Below the pieces are notes generated by a model. That model searched no databases. It saw only the letters and a program-made list of their open reading frames with translations, and was not told where the DNA came from. From positions 35,865,935 to 35,929,934 of the forward strand of contig NC_080541.1 in NCBI RefSeq assembly GCF_028640845.1: 64,000 nucleotides of DNA, read 5' to 3'. Position 1 is the stretch's first letter; each line of letters begins with the position of its first letter. The translations under genes and the position numbers were made by a program. This document shows, piece by piece, positions 21,512 through 32,742 of this stretch. The stretch comes from Ahaetulla prasina. Taxonomy: Eukaryota > Chordata > Lepidosauria > Squamata > Colubridae.

Positions 21512-21646
21512 TTCATACTCCTAGTGAGAGAGACCTTCACAGAAAATCTCCTGGAATTTGCAGACTGAGTTGTCAATTTTTTGGAGTGGATCTTTTAATC
21601 TTTTTAAAAATTCTTGGTCACCTGATCAGCCTTTCTGGGTACTGGC

Positions 21647-21753
21647 CTACTTTTCATAAACCTTTTCTTCTCTGAGCACCATGCCATCATAACTTGAAGC
21701 AATTGCAATAAAGAATCCTCCAAAATTACACACTTATACTCTTCATAGGCTCC
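21647..21753 (-). pseudogene. Exon-like frame, broken copy
   Basis: Minus-strand counterpart of 25080-25187. After the AG at the end of a pyrimidine-rich stretch it reads GAYEEYKCVILED, then departs from the sister frame because one base is deleted (107 nt here, 108 nt there). If the sister is a real exon, this is its decayed duplicate. Confidence 0.35.
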
Positions 21754-21849
21754 CTGCAGGAAAGATAAACAAACAACAGCTGTATTCCGGATGACTGAAT
21801 GTGATCCAAAACTAGAGGGCACCACAACATAAAGTCAAACTATTCTCCA

Positions 21850-22128
21850 AAGCACCTGAGGGTAGAACAAGAAGCAATGGGTGGAAACTAATCAAGGAGA
21901 AAAGCAACTTAGAACTAAGGAGAAATTTCCTGACAGTTAGAACAATCAATAAGTGGAACAACTTGCCTGCAGAAGTTGTGAATGCTCCAACACTGGAAAT
22001 TTTTAAGAAAATGTTGGATAGCTATTTGTCTGAGATGGTGTAGGGTTTCCTGCTTTGGCAGGGGGTTGGACTAGAAGACCTCCAATGTCCCTTCCAACTC
22101 TGTTATTATGTTATGTTACATAACTAGT
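21850..22128 (+). mobile_element. CR1 LINE 3' end
   Basis: Text such as GAAGCAATGGGTGGAAACT, GAGAAATTTCCTGACAG, TTGCCTGCAGAAGTTGTGAA and GGGGGTTGGACTAGAAGACC is the well-known 3' end of CR1 in sauropsids. It ends in the short TTATGTTATG tail instead of poly(A), typical of CR1. The frame is broken and the 5' part is missing. Duplicate at 25286. Confidence 0.88.
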
Positions 22129-22469
22129 TGAGTTGTTACAATATGGTGGTAAAAGACTTGAGAATGATTAATTTCCAGCTCCCAGATATTGTAGACATCA
22201 CCTGTAGAATTTTTCAGTGTGTAGGATTTATGTGACTTATAATCAATGTTTGATTAATTTACAAATGTGCTCTTTATATACTGCTGACTGCTCTGTATTT
22301 CAGATTAAGAACTGAAAAAGGAAGATTCCAAGATAAAGAGATTTTAATGATCCAGCAATCTACCCTAACCTTTCTACTTATGAGATTGTATCTTCCACAG
22401 CATTCCTGGATGACTGAAATAGAATTAAACATGCTGGCTTCAGCTGATTCAGGCACATACTTTAGAACC

Positions 22470-23012
22470 AATAAAATTCCCTTTCAATATGTGTGTGCAC
22501 ACATATTGCACACACAAGTACACCAGAGTAGAATTCTTTCTCTTTTCTAATATATTTTAATATATCATATATTTTCAATACACATGCACATACATAAGTA
22601 CACTGGAGTGGAATTCTCTCTCCCTCTACTTTAATATATATATTTTACACACACACATGCACGCCATTCCTCTTTCCATTTTTATCACCAAATAATATGG
22701 GTGTCTTCTCAGCAAACTTCAACCCTTTTAGATAATTCCGATGGTCATATCTACACGGAGGTATAAAGGATTCTCAGTAAAATTGAGAAAATATGAAACA
22801 TTTACAAATACTAACTCCTTGCTAGCCTGGGAATGCTACTTGCTTTTCTAGCTATATCCACTTTCTCATCTGAGGCGCGTGGTGTGATTTAACACATGAC
22901 ATAAGGCAAAGGCTGTGTGTGTTATCTCTGTATGTCTTTGGAACGTGGTGCACTGTATCAGTGTTAAACAAGGACTAAAAGGGTAGTATTCATTAGCGCC
23001 TATCAAATACTA
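22470..23012. other. Duplicate of 16673-17215 (AT-rich, CA/TG-rich stretches)
   Basis: Contains ACACACACAC runs and no recognisable gene. Start of unit 2 of the mosaic duplication. Confidence 0.6.
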
Positions 23013-23695
23013 TATTTATTTATTTATTTATTTATTTTGTCACAACAATATATGTAGGTATCATACAAAAGATTATATAGTATATAAACACACATATGAG
23101 TAAATATAAGGAGGTATAAGCATATATATAGGAAGAAGAAGAAAAAAACAATAGGACAGGAACGGTAGGCACATTTGTGCGCTTATGCACGCCCCTTATG
23201 GTCCTCTTAGGAATGGGGTGAGGTCAATAGTAGAAAGTTTTTGGATAAAACTTTTAGGATTATGGGAAGAGACCACAGAGTCAGGTAAAGTATTCCAAGC
23301 ACTGATGATTCTGTTACAGAAGTCATATTTTCTGCAATCTAGATTAAAGCGGTTGACATTAAGTTTAAATCTATTAGTTTCTCTAGTATTATTGCAATTA
23401 AAGCTGAAGTAGTCTTTAACAGGAAGGACATTACAATAGATGATTCTGTGAGTTAAGCTTAGGTCATGTCGAAGGCGACGGAGTTCCAAGTTTTCTAAGC
23501 CTAGGATTTCAAGTCTGGTGGGATAGGGTATTTTATTGTTTTCAGAGGAATGGAGAACTCTTCTTGTAAAATATTATATAAGTTCTAAGATGATAAGGTA
23601 GCTACCTATGCGCGTAGGAGGGCAGACTTCCCAGATGTTCTGTTTTAGGTTAGAAAATTGAAGTTCCAGCCTCAGTTGGAAAATGTTTTGTGATA
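23013..23695 (-). mobile_element. LINE-B 3' fragment, minus strand, least rearranged copy
   Basis: Plus-strand (ATTT)n tail at 23013-23036, then the 3' region. The minus-strand frame 23196-23489 contains ELRRLRHDLSLTHRIIYC, RFNLDCRKYDFCNRII, WNTLPDSVVS and LTPFLRGP before the stop. It is the best reference for LINE-B in this window. It extends 139 bp further 5' than the sister at 17216. Confidence 0.85.
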
Positions 23696-24647
23696 CCCTC
23701 CTGCAGTTTATAGCTACCATTTGCTATTTAGACCCAGGCATTGGAAAGAAGGCAACCTTCTAATTTCCAATATATGTCTGTGGATGGATTTGTGCACAGA
23801 AGGGGAGGCTGCTTGATACAGAAGGATGCATATTTCAGCCAGCAGGCATGGACCAAGCTTTCCAGGATAAATTCTATTTACTAGCTTTTAATCTTTTTCT
23901 CTGAAATCATAAGAAAACGTGGAAGCTAAGATAATGTGCAGGAAAGGCAAACTCAATTTCAATACACAGCCATAACTGTTTAAGATTATGGCAGAGTATT
24001 TTCATGCATGTGTCCCTGCTCAAATATTTTTACTACTCACAGCTGTTTTTTTTTGTTTTTTTTTGGCCTTAGTAATTCAACTGAATTAGGGGGAAATACT
24101 ATAGTTCCATATATTTAAAAACTAGAGTTGCATTCCTGTTCTGTATGTAATACTATAGATTTAAGATGTACGAAAGAATGCTATTGTTTTTCAGGAAATT
24201 CAGACATATTGTGTATGTAAGCCTTATTAGTTTCAGTAAACCCAATAAATTTATATTGACTTTTTTACCAGATACATTGAAGCTATTAAGAAAGGGTAAA
24301 ACAGTATTTTCTCTTCTTCAGAAGAAAACTCTGTTTTTTCCCCCCAAACCAATCTTCATAGTCATTTTCAACATCAGATATGCTGAGGGATATGATGCGT
24401 TCTCAACTACTCCATTAGCTTTCCACAAACTCAGACCACTAGTACTAGCACTTAAACTTATATACCACTTTACAGTGCTTCACAGCCCTCTCTAAGCGGT
24501 TTACTGAGTCAGGATATTACCCCTAACAATCTGGATCCTTCTATAATACACTAAATGATTTACTGAAAATTCTAGAGGCATTTCCTTTGTTACTAAGAAT
24601 AGATCAATTGTATTTTAAAATTTAAATTTAAGAGAGTGAAAGAATTC

Positions 24648-24942
24648 ATTCCCAACAAATTTAATACATTTCAGAAAGCATTTCCTGGTTCCTGGATCAA
24701 GGTTTATAATTTAGTCTTTCTTAGACGTTTCTCAGGTCTGCTGTAGCATATCAGTACTATCGTCCATGTTTCATGTTTCTAGACATAGATATATCATTCC
24801 CAACAAATTTAACACATTTCAGAAAGCATTTCCTGGTTCCTGGATCAAGGTTTATAATTGAGTTTTTCCTAGATCTTTCTCAGGTCCGCTGTAGCATATC
24901 AGCCCTATCTTCCGTATTTCATGTTTCTAGATAAAGATCTAT
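24648..24942. repeat. 147-bp tandem duplication (two units), sister of 21214-21511
   Basis: CATTCCCAACAAATTTAA starts at 24648 and 24795. Same arrangement as in unit 1. Confidence 0.9.
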
Positions 24943-25079
24943 CATTCATACCCCTAGTGAGAGAGACCTTCACAGAAAATCTCCTGGAATTTGCAGACTG
25001 AGTTGTCAATTTTTTGGAGTCGATCTTTTAATCTTTTTAAAAATTCTTGGTCACCTGATCAGCCTTTCTGGGTACTGGC

Positions 25080-25187
25080 CTACTTTTCATAAACCTTTTC
25101 TTCTCTGAGCACCATGCCATCATAACTTGAAGCAATTGCAATAAGGAATTCCTCCAAAATTACACACTTATACTCTTCATAGGCTCC
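25080..25187 (-). CDS. Possible exon fragment of unknown gene, intact copy
   Basis: On the minus strand a pyrimidine-rich stretch ending CCTGCAG is followed by an open frame reading GAYEEYKCVILEEFLIAIAS, then SYDGMVLREEKVYEK, then TAG. A GTAGGC that could serve as donor overlaps the last codons. The composition is protein-like (acidic and aliphatic helix, then basic end) and unlike the LINE frames around it. I do not recognise the protein. The duplicate at 21647 has a one-base deletion. Alternative: a chance frame of 36 codons, which is not rare. Confidence 0.3.
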   Translation of the reverse strand, partial: GAYEEYKCVILEEFLIAIASSYDGMVLREEKVYEK

Positions 25188-25285
25188 CTGCAGGAACGAT
25201 AAACAAACAACAACAGCTGTATTCCGGATGACTGAATGTGATCCAAAACTAGAGGGCACCACAACATAAAGTCAAACTATTCTCC

Positions 25286-25562
25286 AAAGCACCTGAGGGT
25301 AGAACAAGAAGCAATGGGTAGAAACTAATCAAGGAGAAAAGCAACTTAGAACTAAGGAGAAATTTCCTGACAGTTAGAACAATCAATAAGTGGAACAACT
25401 TGCCTGCAGAAGTTGTGAATGCTCCAACACTGGAAATTTTTAAGAAAATGTTGGATAGCTATTTGTCTGAGATAGTGTAGGGTTTCCTGCCTCGGCAGGG
25501 GGTTGGACTAGAAGACCTCCAAGGTCCCTTCCAACTCTGTTATTATGTTATGTTACATAACT
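25286..25562 (+). mobile_element. CR1 LINE 3' end, duplicate copy
   Basis: Duplicate of 21850-22128 with scattered substitutions (GCCTCGGCAGG against GCTTTGGCAGG). Same TTATGTTATG tail. Confidence 0.88.
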
Positions 25563-26057
25563 AGTTGAGTTGCTACAATATGGTGGTAAAAGACTTGAGA
25601 ATGATTAATTTCCAGCTCCCAGATATTGTAGACATCACCTGTAGAATTTTTCAGTGTGTAGGATTTATGTGACTTATAATCAATGTTTGATTAATTTACA
25701 AATGTGCTCTTTATATACTGCTGACTGCTCTGTATTTCAGATTAAGAACTGAAAAAGGAAGATTCCAAGATAAAGAGATTTTAATGATCCAGCAATCTAC
25801 CCTAACCTTTCTACTTATGAGATTGTATCTTCCACAGCATTCCTGGATGACTGAAATAGAATTAAACATGCTGGCTTCAGCTGATTCAGGCACATACTTT
25901 AGAACCAATAAACACATTTGTCATTTCACTCACAAAATTGCTATCATGGAGTTGTGCTTGCCTGGTATAAAGTGGCTGCAATATTAGTCATAGTGGTCCC
26001 ACAGCACTCATTTACTATTAAGACAGTTGGGGTGATTTGTTTCTAACTCTTCTGGCT

Positions 26058-26235
26058 CAGGGGCGGGTTTCAAAACCCATTGCTACTAGTTTGCTTGTGG
26101 GCGCGTGCATGCTCACATGTGCACGTAACGCTTCTGCACATGCGCAGAAGTGTCTGGGTGAGTGGGCGGAGCCCCCACCACTGCTGCTACCAGTTCGCCC
26201 GATCCGAACTGCGAACCGGTAGCAACCCAACACTG
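26058..26235. mobile_element. hAT-like MITE, family E (GGGTTTC), perfect target duplication
   Basis: Starts CAGGGGCGGGTTTCAAAAC and ends AGCAACCCAACACTG. The target duplication TTCTGGCT at 26050-26057 and 26236-26243 is perfect. The interior is CG-rich with a TGCACATGCGCAGAAG stretch and GAACCGGTAGCAAC near the end. Confidence 0.85.
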
Positions 26236-26581
26236 TTCTGGCTCCACTTTCCCTCCCATTTTATACTTGTTTTTTGAGGGCAGAAAATGATCTGCAGCAA
26301 GATAGGATTTTTGTTTCTTAAGAATGGGTGTAGGGTCCATATGGGACCAGGGGCCACATATGTTTGGCCACAGAGACAATGCTCAATGTTTGTTGGTGCC
26401 AAGCTTGCATTTTTTGAAAGTTCACAGTAGATTATCTGGCAATTTTCCTTCATATTAGCTCCTCAACAATAAACCTGAGGTAAATTGAGCTGGATAGAAG
26501 TCACCACATGAGTCCCCAAAACTTAAGGTGGTTTTGAATTTGTATTCCCCCAACAGTAGTCCTAAACCTGATCCACTATAC

Positions 26582-26839
26582 CAGGGGTGTCAAATTCGCA
26601 ATGACACGTTGTCACGTGTCGTATCATAACTTTAACACAAATTCCTTGTGTGTCCAATCACACTTGGCCAATAAAGAATTCTATTCTATTCTATTCTATT
26701 CTGTTCTGTTCTGTTCTGTTCTGTTCTGTTCTATTCTATTCTATTCTATTCTATTCTATTCTATCCTTTGCTAAAATGGGGGTGGGGGTGACCAGCATGT
26801 GATGCATCCTGCCTGCAGGGTGCGAGTTTGACACCCCTG
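26582..26839. mobile_element. hAT-like MITE, family B, split by a CR1/L3 tail insertion
   Basis: Ends CAGGGGTGTCAAATTC and GAGTTTGACACCCCTG. The flanks CACTATAC (26574-26581) and CACTACAC (26840-26847) match at seven of eight. The interior is interrupted at 26634-26765 by a LINE tail with a microsatellite. The host text resumes as GCTAAAATGGGGG, as in the uninterrupted copy at 61953. Confidence 0.9.
26634..26765 (+). mobile_element. CR1/L3-type LINE 3' tail with (ATTCT)n/(GTTCT)n, nested in MITE
   Basis: Contains AATTCCTTGTGTGTCCAATC, ACACTTGGCCAATAAAGAAT and then about 17 pentamers, with a GTTCT block between ATTCT blocks. Snake CR1-L3 LINEs are known to end in this microsatellite. Only about 50 bp of LINE is present, so it is extremely 5'-truncated. 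CTTT on both sides may be the target duplication. Confidence 0.88.
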
Positions 26840-27289
26840 CACTACACCATGCTGTGATTTGCAACAAGTTAACTTTCCATTTTTAATTAATTACTTTTAA
26901 GTTAAACAAAATAGTAAAACTGGAAGATGGTTCTTTTAGGCAGTGTATATTGCACAGCCTGATAAGGTTCGGCATATTTCCTTGGAGGAAGACCAGCTGC
27001 ATGGGAAAAAAAAGGGAGAAGGAAATAGCATTTGCATTTCTTGCTCTCGCCAGCATACAGTTAACATGGTTTAGGAACTAGTAGCTCTTCCACCATTAAA
27101 ACATCTGCACTGGGATTTGGTAGAGGGCTTTTCCTGTTGCCTTATAAGGGGAAAGCAGATTTAGAAAAACTTTGTTTTTTAAATTATTCAAATACCTGTA
27201 CTTGTTCTACAATATATTTGTATTTAAGAAATGAATGCAATTATGTTATTAGGAATGCCATGAAGTACATTAGTTTGGAGTACATTAGT

Positions 27290-28099
27290 TAAACCCTTCC
27301 ATACTTCCACCTTTCACAATACTAGACAACACAGTATCAACAGTAGAAACCTTCAAATTTCTAGGTTCTATCATATCACAAGATCTAAAATGGACAGCTA
27401 ACATCAAAAACATCATTAAAAAAGGACAACAAAGAATGTTCTTTCTGCGCCAACTCAGTAAGCTCAAACTGCCCAAGGAGCTGCTGATTCAGTTCTACAG
27501 AGGAATTATTGAGTCTGTCATTTGCACCTCTATAACTGTCTGGTTCGGTTCTGCAACTCAACAAGAAAAACACAGACTTCAGAGGATAATTAGAACTGCA
27601 GAAAAAATAATTGCTACCAACCTGCCTTCCATTGAGGACCTGTATACTGCAAGAATCAAGAAGAGGGCCGTGAAAATATTTACAGACTCCTCGCATCCTG
27701 GACATAAACTGTTTCAACTCCTACCCTCAAAACGACGCTATAGAGCACTGCACACCAGAACAACTAGACACAAGAATAGTTTTTTCCTGAAGGCCATCAC
27801 TCTGCTAAACAAATAATTCCCTCAACACTGTCAGACTGTTTACTGAATCTGCACTACTATTAATCATCTCATAGTTCCCATCACCAATCTCTTTCCATTT
27901 ATGACTGTATGACTATAACTTGTTGCTGGCAATCCTGATGATTTATATTGATATATTGACCATCAATTGTGTTGTAAATGTTGTACCTTGATGAACGTAT
28001 CTTTTCTTTTATGTACACTGAGAGCATATGCACCAAGACAAATTCCTTGTGTGTTCAATCACACTTGGCCAATAAAAAATTCTATTCTATTCTATTCTA
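27290..28099 (+). mobile_element. CR1/L3-type snake LINE, 5'-truncated
   Basis: Carries the C-terminal end of the reverse transcriptase frame, a 3' region and the tail CACACTTGGCCAATAAAAAA followed by three ATTCT pentamers. The 3' end is the same as the insertion at 26634. All 5' parts (endonuclease and most of the RT) are missing. Confidence 0.9.
27436..27816 (+). pseudogene. Reverse transcriptase C-terminus of CR1/L3-type LINE
   Basis: An open frame of 126 codons reads FFLRQLSKLKLPKELLIQFY, ESVICTSITVWFGSA, LQRIIRTAEKII, LPSIEDLYTARIKKRAVKI, LLPSKRRYRALHTRTTRHKN and then a stop. These blocks are the conserved region after the RT palm in CR1/L2/L3-group LINEs. Catalytic motifs A-C lie upstream and are absent. 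The frame is open from an internal ATG because the copy is fairly young. It cannot encode an active enzyme. Confidence 0.85.
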
Positions 28100-28190
28100 A
28101 AAATAGGATTCAAGTAAAGCCGCCTCAGCTTTTGGAAGTCCTTGTACTTTTGTTGGGAATAAAAGTTTACTGGTATGCATTCTTCTAGGA

Positions 28191-28611
28191 CAGTGATGTT
28201 GAACCTTTTAGACACCAAGTGCCCAAACTTGGCGCATGTATGCCCAAACTGAAAAGCGTTCATGCATACATGGGATACGTGCATGCATGCATGAAAATAC
28301 ATGGACATGCACATGCATGGCCATATATGGACATGCGCACGCACAGACATGTGCATGTGCAGACATGCGTGTGTGTGCAGCACAGACCCAAAGACCAGCT
28401 GGCTGGTAGGAGGCAGGGCATCCCAACACTGGCAGCACCGCAAGAGGTTAGATCTTTTTCTTTTGTGAGCTTCTGTTTCGTCATTTGTAGGAAAACAGAA
28501 GCTCACGAAAGAAGCACCATGGAGATCTGACCTGGGGCAACGGTGCATGTGCCAGCCCAGAGGGCTCTGCGTGCCACCTCTGGCACCCATGCCATAGGTT
28601 CGCCATCACGG
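28191..28611. mobile_element. hAT-like MITE, family F, perfect target duplication
   Basis: Starts CAGTGATGTTGAACCTTTTAG and ends AGGTTCGCCATCACG, imperfect inverted repeats. The target duplication TTCTAGGA at 28183-28190 and 28612-28619 is perfect. The interior has a purine-pyrimidine stretch rich in CATGCA (28260-28375), prone to unusual DNA structure. Confidence 0.9.
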
Positions 28612-29533
28612 TTCTAGGACTTTTGTTTTAACTTCCCCGACCTGGCATTTCCTAGTAGTTTCAATTGCAACAACTCACCAACTATTTAGCTTTGTTACAA
28701 TCAACTACTATATAAATATTCAAAATGTTCATATTTTATATAAAATTATCATGCCCTGATGTGAGCATACATTTCAGTGGTCATGAAATGATTTATTTCC
28801 CAAAAATTGCTAAACCAATTACAAGTCCTTTGTGTGGAGAATATAAATTGATTAAAGAAGCAAATCAATATAGTTTGCCTTGATATTTATTCCATTAAGG
28901 ATATATAAAGAGAAATCAGCTTTTTTATGATAACTACATGAAAATCCACTGATGATCTAATAGATGAATTAAAAGTTTGTAATGCCAATTAATTGGATTT
29001 TGTATTTGAGGTAACAATGCATACATCAAATTGTTTACTAACTTTTCAAGTTTTTTTATTGTAGTAGGCCATAGAGGTAATAATGTTCACATTACTTCAC
29101 AATACATTTCAATGCATTTGTAATTGGTTGATTTCAAAAACTGCTTTTTTGCTAGGGGTAAATCTAAGAGGTTCCTCTGTCATGACTTATGTACTTTGTC
29201 AGACTTTGGTACACAAATATATAATGCCATCCTGGTGGAATTTGCATAATGATGCCCTTAAGCCCATACCTTCATTTTGATCTCATTACTGTGTGGATGT
29301 TTTTTAGCAAGAAACTAAGTGTAGCAAATAAGCAAATAAAACAAAAGAACTTTTTTGGTCTTTTATAAAAGCATGCAGTTTAAAAGTGAAGGCTTGATGT
29401 AATCAATTGTCCTTGGTTTGGGTATGCTCACACAAGTTATCATTTAACTGAGAAGGATTGCTGAACTTCCACAAATAGAGGCAGTAAGTCTTAGAATAGC
29501 AGATAATGTTACAAATGATGAAGAAAAAGATGT
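28612..29533. other. AT-rich unique DNA, nothing recognised
   Basis: No element ends, tails or convincing frames found. Confidence 0.4.
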
Positions 29534-29541
29534 TTATAGAT

Positions 29542-29678
29542 CAGCGGTGTCAAATTCGCATCATCACGTTGTTGTCACATCATGTGTATCGTGACTTTTT
29601 CCCCCTTCACTAAAATAGGGGGGGGCGTGGCCAGCACATAACGCATCTGGCCCATGAGCCATCAGTTTGACACCCCTG
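29542..29678. mobile_element. hAT-like MITE, family B, perfect target duplication
   Basis: Starts CAGCGGTGTCAAATTCGC and ends CAGTTTGACACCCCTG. The target duplication TTATAGAT at 29534-29541 and 29679-29686 is perfect. 137 bp, the clearest intact member of the family. Confidence 0.93.
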
Positions 29679-29757
29679 TTATAGATGCTTAGTTTTCAAT
29701 CTAATGTGCCTTCCAAAGCTTGGATTCTTTGAGATATTTTATTCTTTCCTCAGTTAT

Positions 29758-30385
29758 TTATTATTATTATTATTTATTTATTTGTCAACAAGTACAAGAA
29801 AACAAGTAACAGAATAGACATAGACATGGACACATGAAAAAATTGGTATAAAAAAAGGATATAAATTGGCAAAACATAGCCATAAACACATAGAATGATT
29901 ACATATAATTGGGAACAGTAGGGCAGGGACGGTAGGCACGCTGGTGTGCTTATGCACGCCCCCTTAGGGACCTCTTCAGAAACATGAAAAATCCACGGTA
30001 AACAGTTTACAGTGAAAGGTATGGGAATTAGAGAGACTAACAACAGGATCAGGTAGAGTGTTCCAGACATTTACTACTCCAGAAGTCATATTTCTTACAA
30101 TTAAGTTTAGAACGAATTACATTGAGTTTAAATCTATTGATAGCCCCTGTGTTAGTATGGCTGAAATTAAGGTACTCATTTACAGGTAGAACGTTTTGGT
30201 AAATAATCTTATGAACTAAGCATAGGTCGAAATGTAAACAATGTAGTTTGAGGCTATCTAGACCTAAAATTTCAAGCCTGGTGGTATAGGGAATTTTATT
30301 TCTAGCAGAAGATTTGAGTACTCTTCTAGTAAAATATTTCTGGACCTTCTCTAATGTATTGATGTCTGAAATACAGTTCTACTCA
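29758..30385 (-). mobile_element. LINE-B-like 3' fragment, minus strand, diverged
   Basis: Plus-strand (ATT)n/(ATTT)n tail, then TATGCACGCCCCCTTAGGGA, then frames matching the LINE-B C-terminus with stops. It is clearly older or from a sister subfamily. It shares GTGCTTATGCACGCC, CTAGACCTAAAATTTCAAG and CTGGTGG...GGGAATTTTATT with LINE-B at 23013. Confidence 0.75.
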
Positions 30386-31529
30386 ATAAGGTTAAAAGAC
30401 AAGGATGGTGAGAACCATTGTTTGTGAAGGGACTGGTTTTAGAAACGGACCTGACACCAGTTCTTAAAATACATTGTTTTAGATACTCACCAGCAAGTTA
30501 TTAGAAAGGGATAATAAATAATCTACACTTACAGTTATGGCAAAAGAAGAACACAGAATTTATAGGGAGCAGAGGCGTAGAACCAGACCAAGAGACAGGG
30601 ATGGAAATAGAAAATGAGAACATTAATTAAAATATAGAAAGAATAGAACATACAGTGTAAAATGTACAATGCACATATATTTCTCCCAGATATGTTTGCC
30701 TGTGTCTGCTGGCTGAATAGAAAAAACTCCCTCTGAAATGTATTATTGGAATATAGTATTATACACAGCTTGCTCCGTAACAGTACAGATGTGCCTGGAA
30801 ATTATATAGAATTCAATGATGAGACTTAATGAGGTGCTTTATGGTTGAGATTCAATGTTAACTTTGCATTTTCTGGTTATGTTGATTTTGTCACACCTTA
30901 GCACTCTTATGGCTGCAAAACCATTAAGTTATACTCTCCCTCCTGTGCTGCATTCTAAACAAGATTTATTATGCTACAGTAAGATAACTCTTGCTTTTAG
31001 ATTTGAGTAATAGCATGATTTATTTGCACAGCAGTCGAAGGGTCAAAAAAGAGCTAGATCTGAATGAAAAATAATACTTGTTAATACAAATATGCATTAT
31101 TTTTTCAGCTACTGAAGAAAAACCACATTCAGGAACCAAGAATGAATAAATCAGGTTTCTAGTTCAGAACTGTACTTTTTTTTTTTAATGCAGTCAAGAT
31201 AGAAAACTCCTTCCAAAAAGTTTTTTAACTAATACTGAGGGCTGTTAGTAGATTCCTACTGGTAATCCATTGTTCTACAACCCTGATGATTAGCAATTAT
31301 ATAGAACCAAAAGCATCTTCTAATATTGGAATAGCTAGTTAGAAGAACAATATTATAAATAATGGCATGTTTATGCAGCACACTTAAGGACAATTGTCAT
31401 ATTGATAGCCCATAATTACATTAACAGAATTAATTGTACCCATTTTGGGAAGTTCCTGTGCCCTTTCTTCAGGAAATGAAGTCTACTCATAAGACTTTGC
31501 TCTAGAAGAGCAAAGCTGTGTGACATGAA
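30386..31529. other. AT-rich unique DNA with one 23-nt match to a breakpoint
   Basis: Nothing recognised as an element. Bases 31101-31123 match 8046-8068, the junction of the 6.5-9.7 kb tandem duplication, exactly. Confidence 0.4.
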
Positions 31530-31651
31530 CAGAATGTTGGCTTTTTTAAGACTTTTGGACTTCAACTCCCAAAGCAGAGGGCAAAGCTGGCTGAGGAACT
31601 CTGGGAGTTGAAGTCCACAAGTCTTAAAAGAACCAGGTTTGCATACCCCTG
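31530..31651. mobile_element. Palindromic hAT-like MITE, family D, degraded
   Basis: Arms TTGGACTTCAACTCCC and GGGAGTTGAAGTCCAC around GCAAAGCTGGCTGAGG. The right end is TACCCCTG. The left end is eroded and no target duplication could be confirmed. Confidence 0.75.
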
Positions 31652-32677
31652 GCAGTGGGCATTGAAAGGATGGAGAGAGGGAGGGAGAGGGGGAGAGAGA
31701 GAGAGATTGGAACTATTTTGCATTAAAGAAATCTCTCCCCAATCACATAGTTGACTGTGTTTCTGCAGCAGTTAACAACATTCATCATGTTCCAGTTTTG
31801 TGTTACAACATCGACAATGAAGCAGAAATAAAATAAGTTTAAAAAAAATTGGCCGCCTCTTCTTCTTCTATACTGCCCTAAGTATAGAACAACTGAACTA
31901 ATCCTTCATTATTCCAGAATACTAAGCTATCCTCAAAAACAGTTCAAGCAAACTCAAAAAGAAATTTCACCGAACATTTACCCAACCTTGTAAGAAGATC
32001 TTTATTTTCTTTCAAGTTTGTGATTTAGTTCTTTAACCAAACAAATGTGTTTATAAAGAAGTTTGTACTCCAGAAATGACCTGTGAGGGGGAAAAAATTA
32101 AAGCAAACTCATATTGTGATGCTTGGCCAGAAGTGCCAGGGACTAAGAATAAATCAGGGTTCCTCCGGAAAGCTAAACTGAAGGGATAAACTTCTCTCAG
32201 TGCAGGAAACAGTCTCTAAGTATATTGTTCTTGCCATTTTGCCCCCTGCTGCTTAGCTCACTCTACTCTTTACGTGCTCAGGAACAAATTTCTACCTAAT
32301 TTATCATAGATGTTATCCCTGACACTTGGAAGAAAAGCAGATTACATATTCACAAAATGGGCATGAAAATGCATTTGGACTAAAAAATTGTGCAGATTGA
32401 TGTGGAAAATGACAAAACATAATTCAGACCAAAGAGAAAAAGAGAACCTGGATCAAAAAATACATGGGGAAGCTTCTCAGGAGAAAAGCAGGATTCAAAT
32501 TGATAAAGATAACGTAAAAATGATTAGGGGAGTTGTGCACACACATAAATGCACATGCACATATGTGCACATTCTATTGGGCCTTTGTAATTCATTTTAA
32601 GCTGTTTGTTGGTATTCAATATTTCCAATGTCTTGAAGGATTATAGGTCAGAAAAGATTGTTTTCTCTCAACATTAT
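31652..32677. other. Unique DNA with a GA-rich stretch
   Basis: A purine-rich run (GGGAGGGAGAGGGGGAGAGA) lies at about 31668-31706. The rest is unrecognised. Confidence 0.4.
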
Positions 32678-32742
32678 TAGGTTCGGAGGTTATGGGGGGG
32701 AAGGTGTTCCTTCTAGTGAGGGTGGTCTTATTTGCACGGTAA

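Larger units (their letters stand above)
16673..25906. repeat. Mosaic tandem duplication: unit 1 16673-22469, unit 2 22470-25906
   Basis: The sequence from AATAAAATTCCC at 16673 recurs from 22470. The sequence from CCCTCCTGCAG at 20266 recurs from 23696, and the units end at AATAAA (22470 and 25907). Unit 2 is 3437 bp. Unit 1 is 5797 bp because 139 bp (23557-23695) are replaced by 18181-20265, which carries MITE pieces and a shortened copy of the array block, and because a 135-bp LINE-B segment is expanded fourfold. Confidence 0.9.

Noticed and set aside
28087..28590. 167-codon Cys/His/Met-rich minus-strand frame
   Set aside because: Lies within a MITE whose CATGCA-rich interior gives repeated H, M and C; not zinc-finger spacing.
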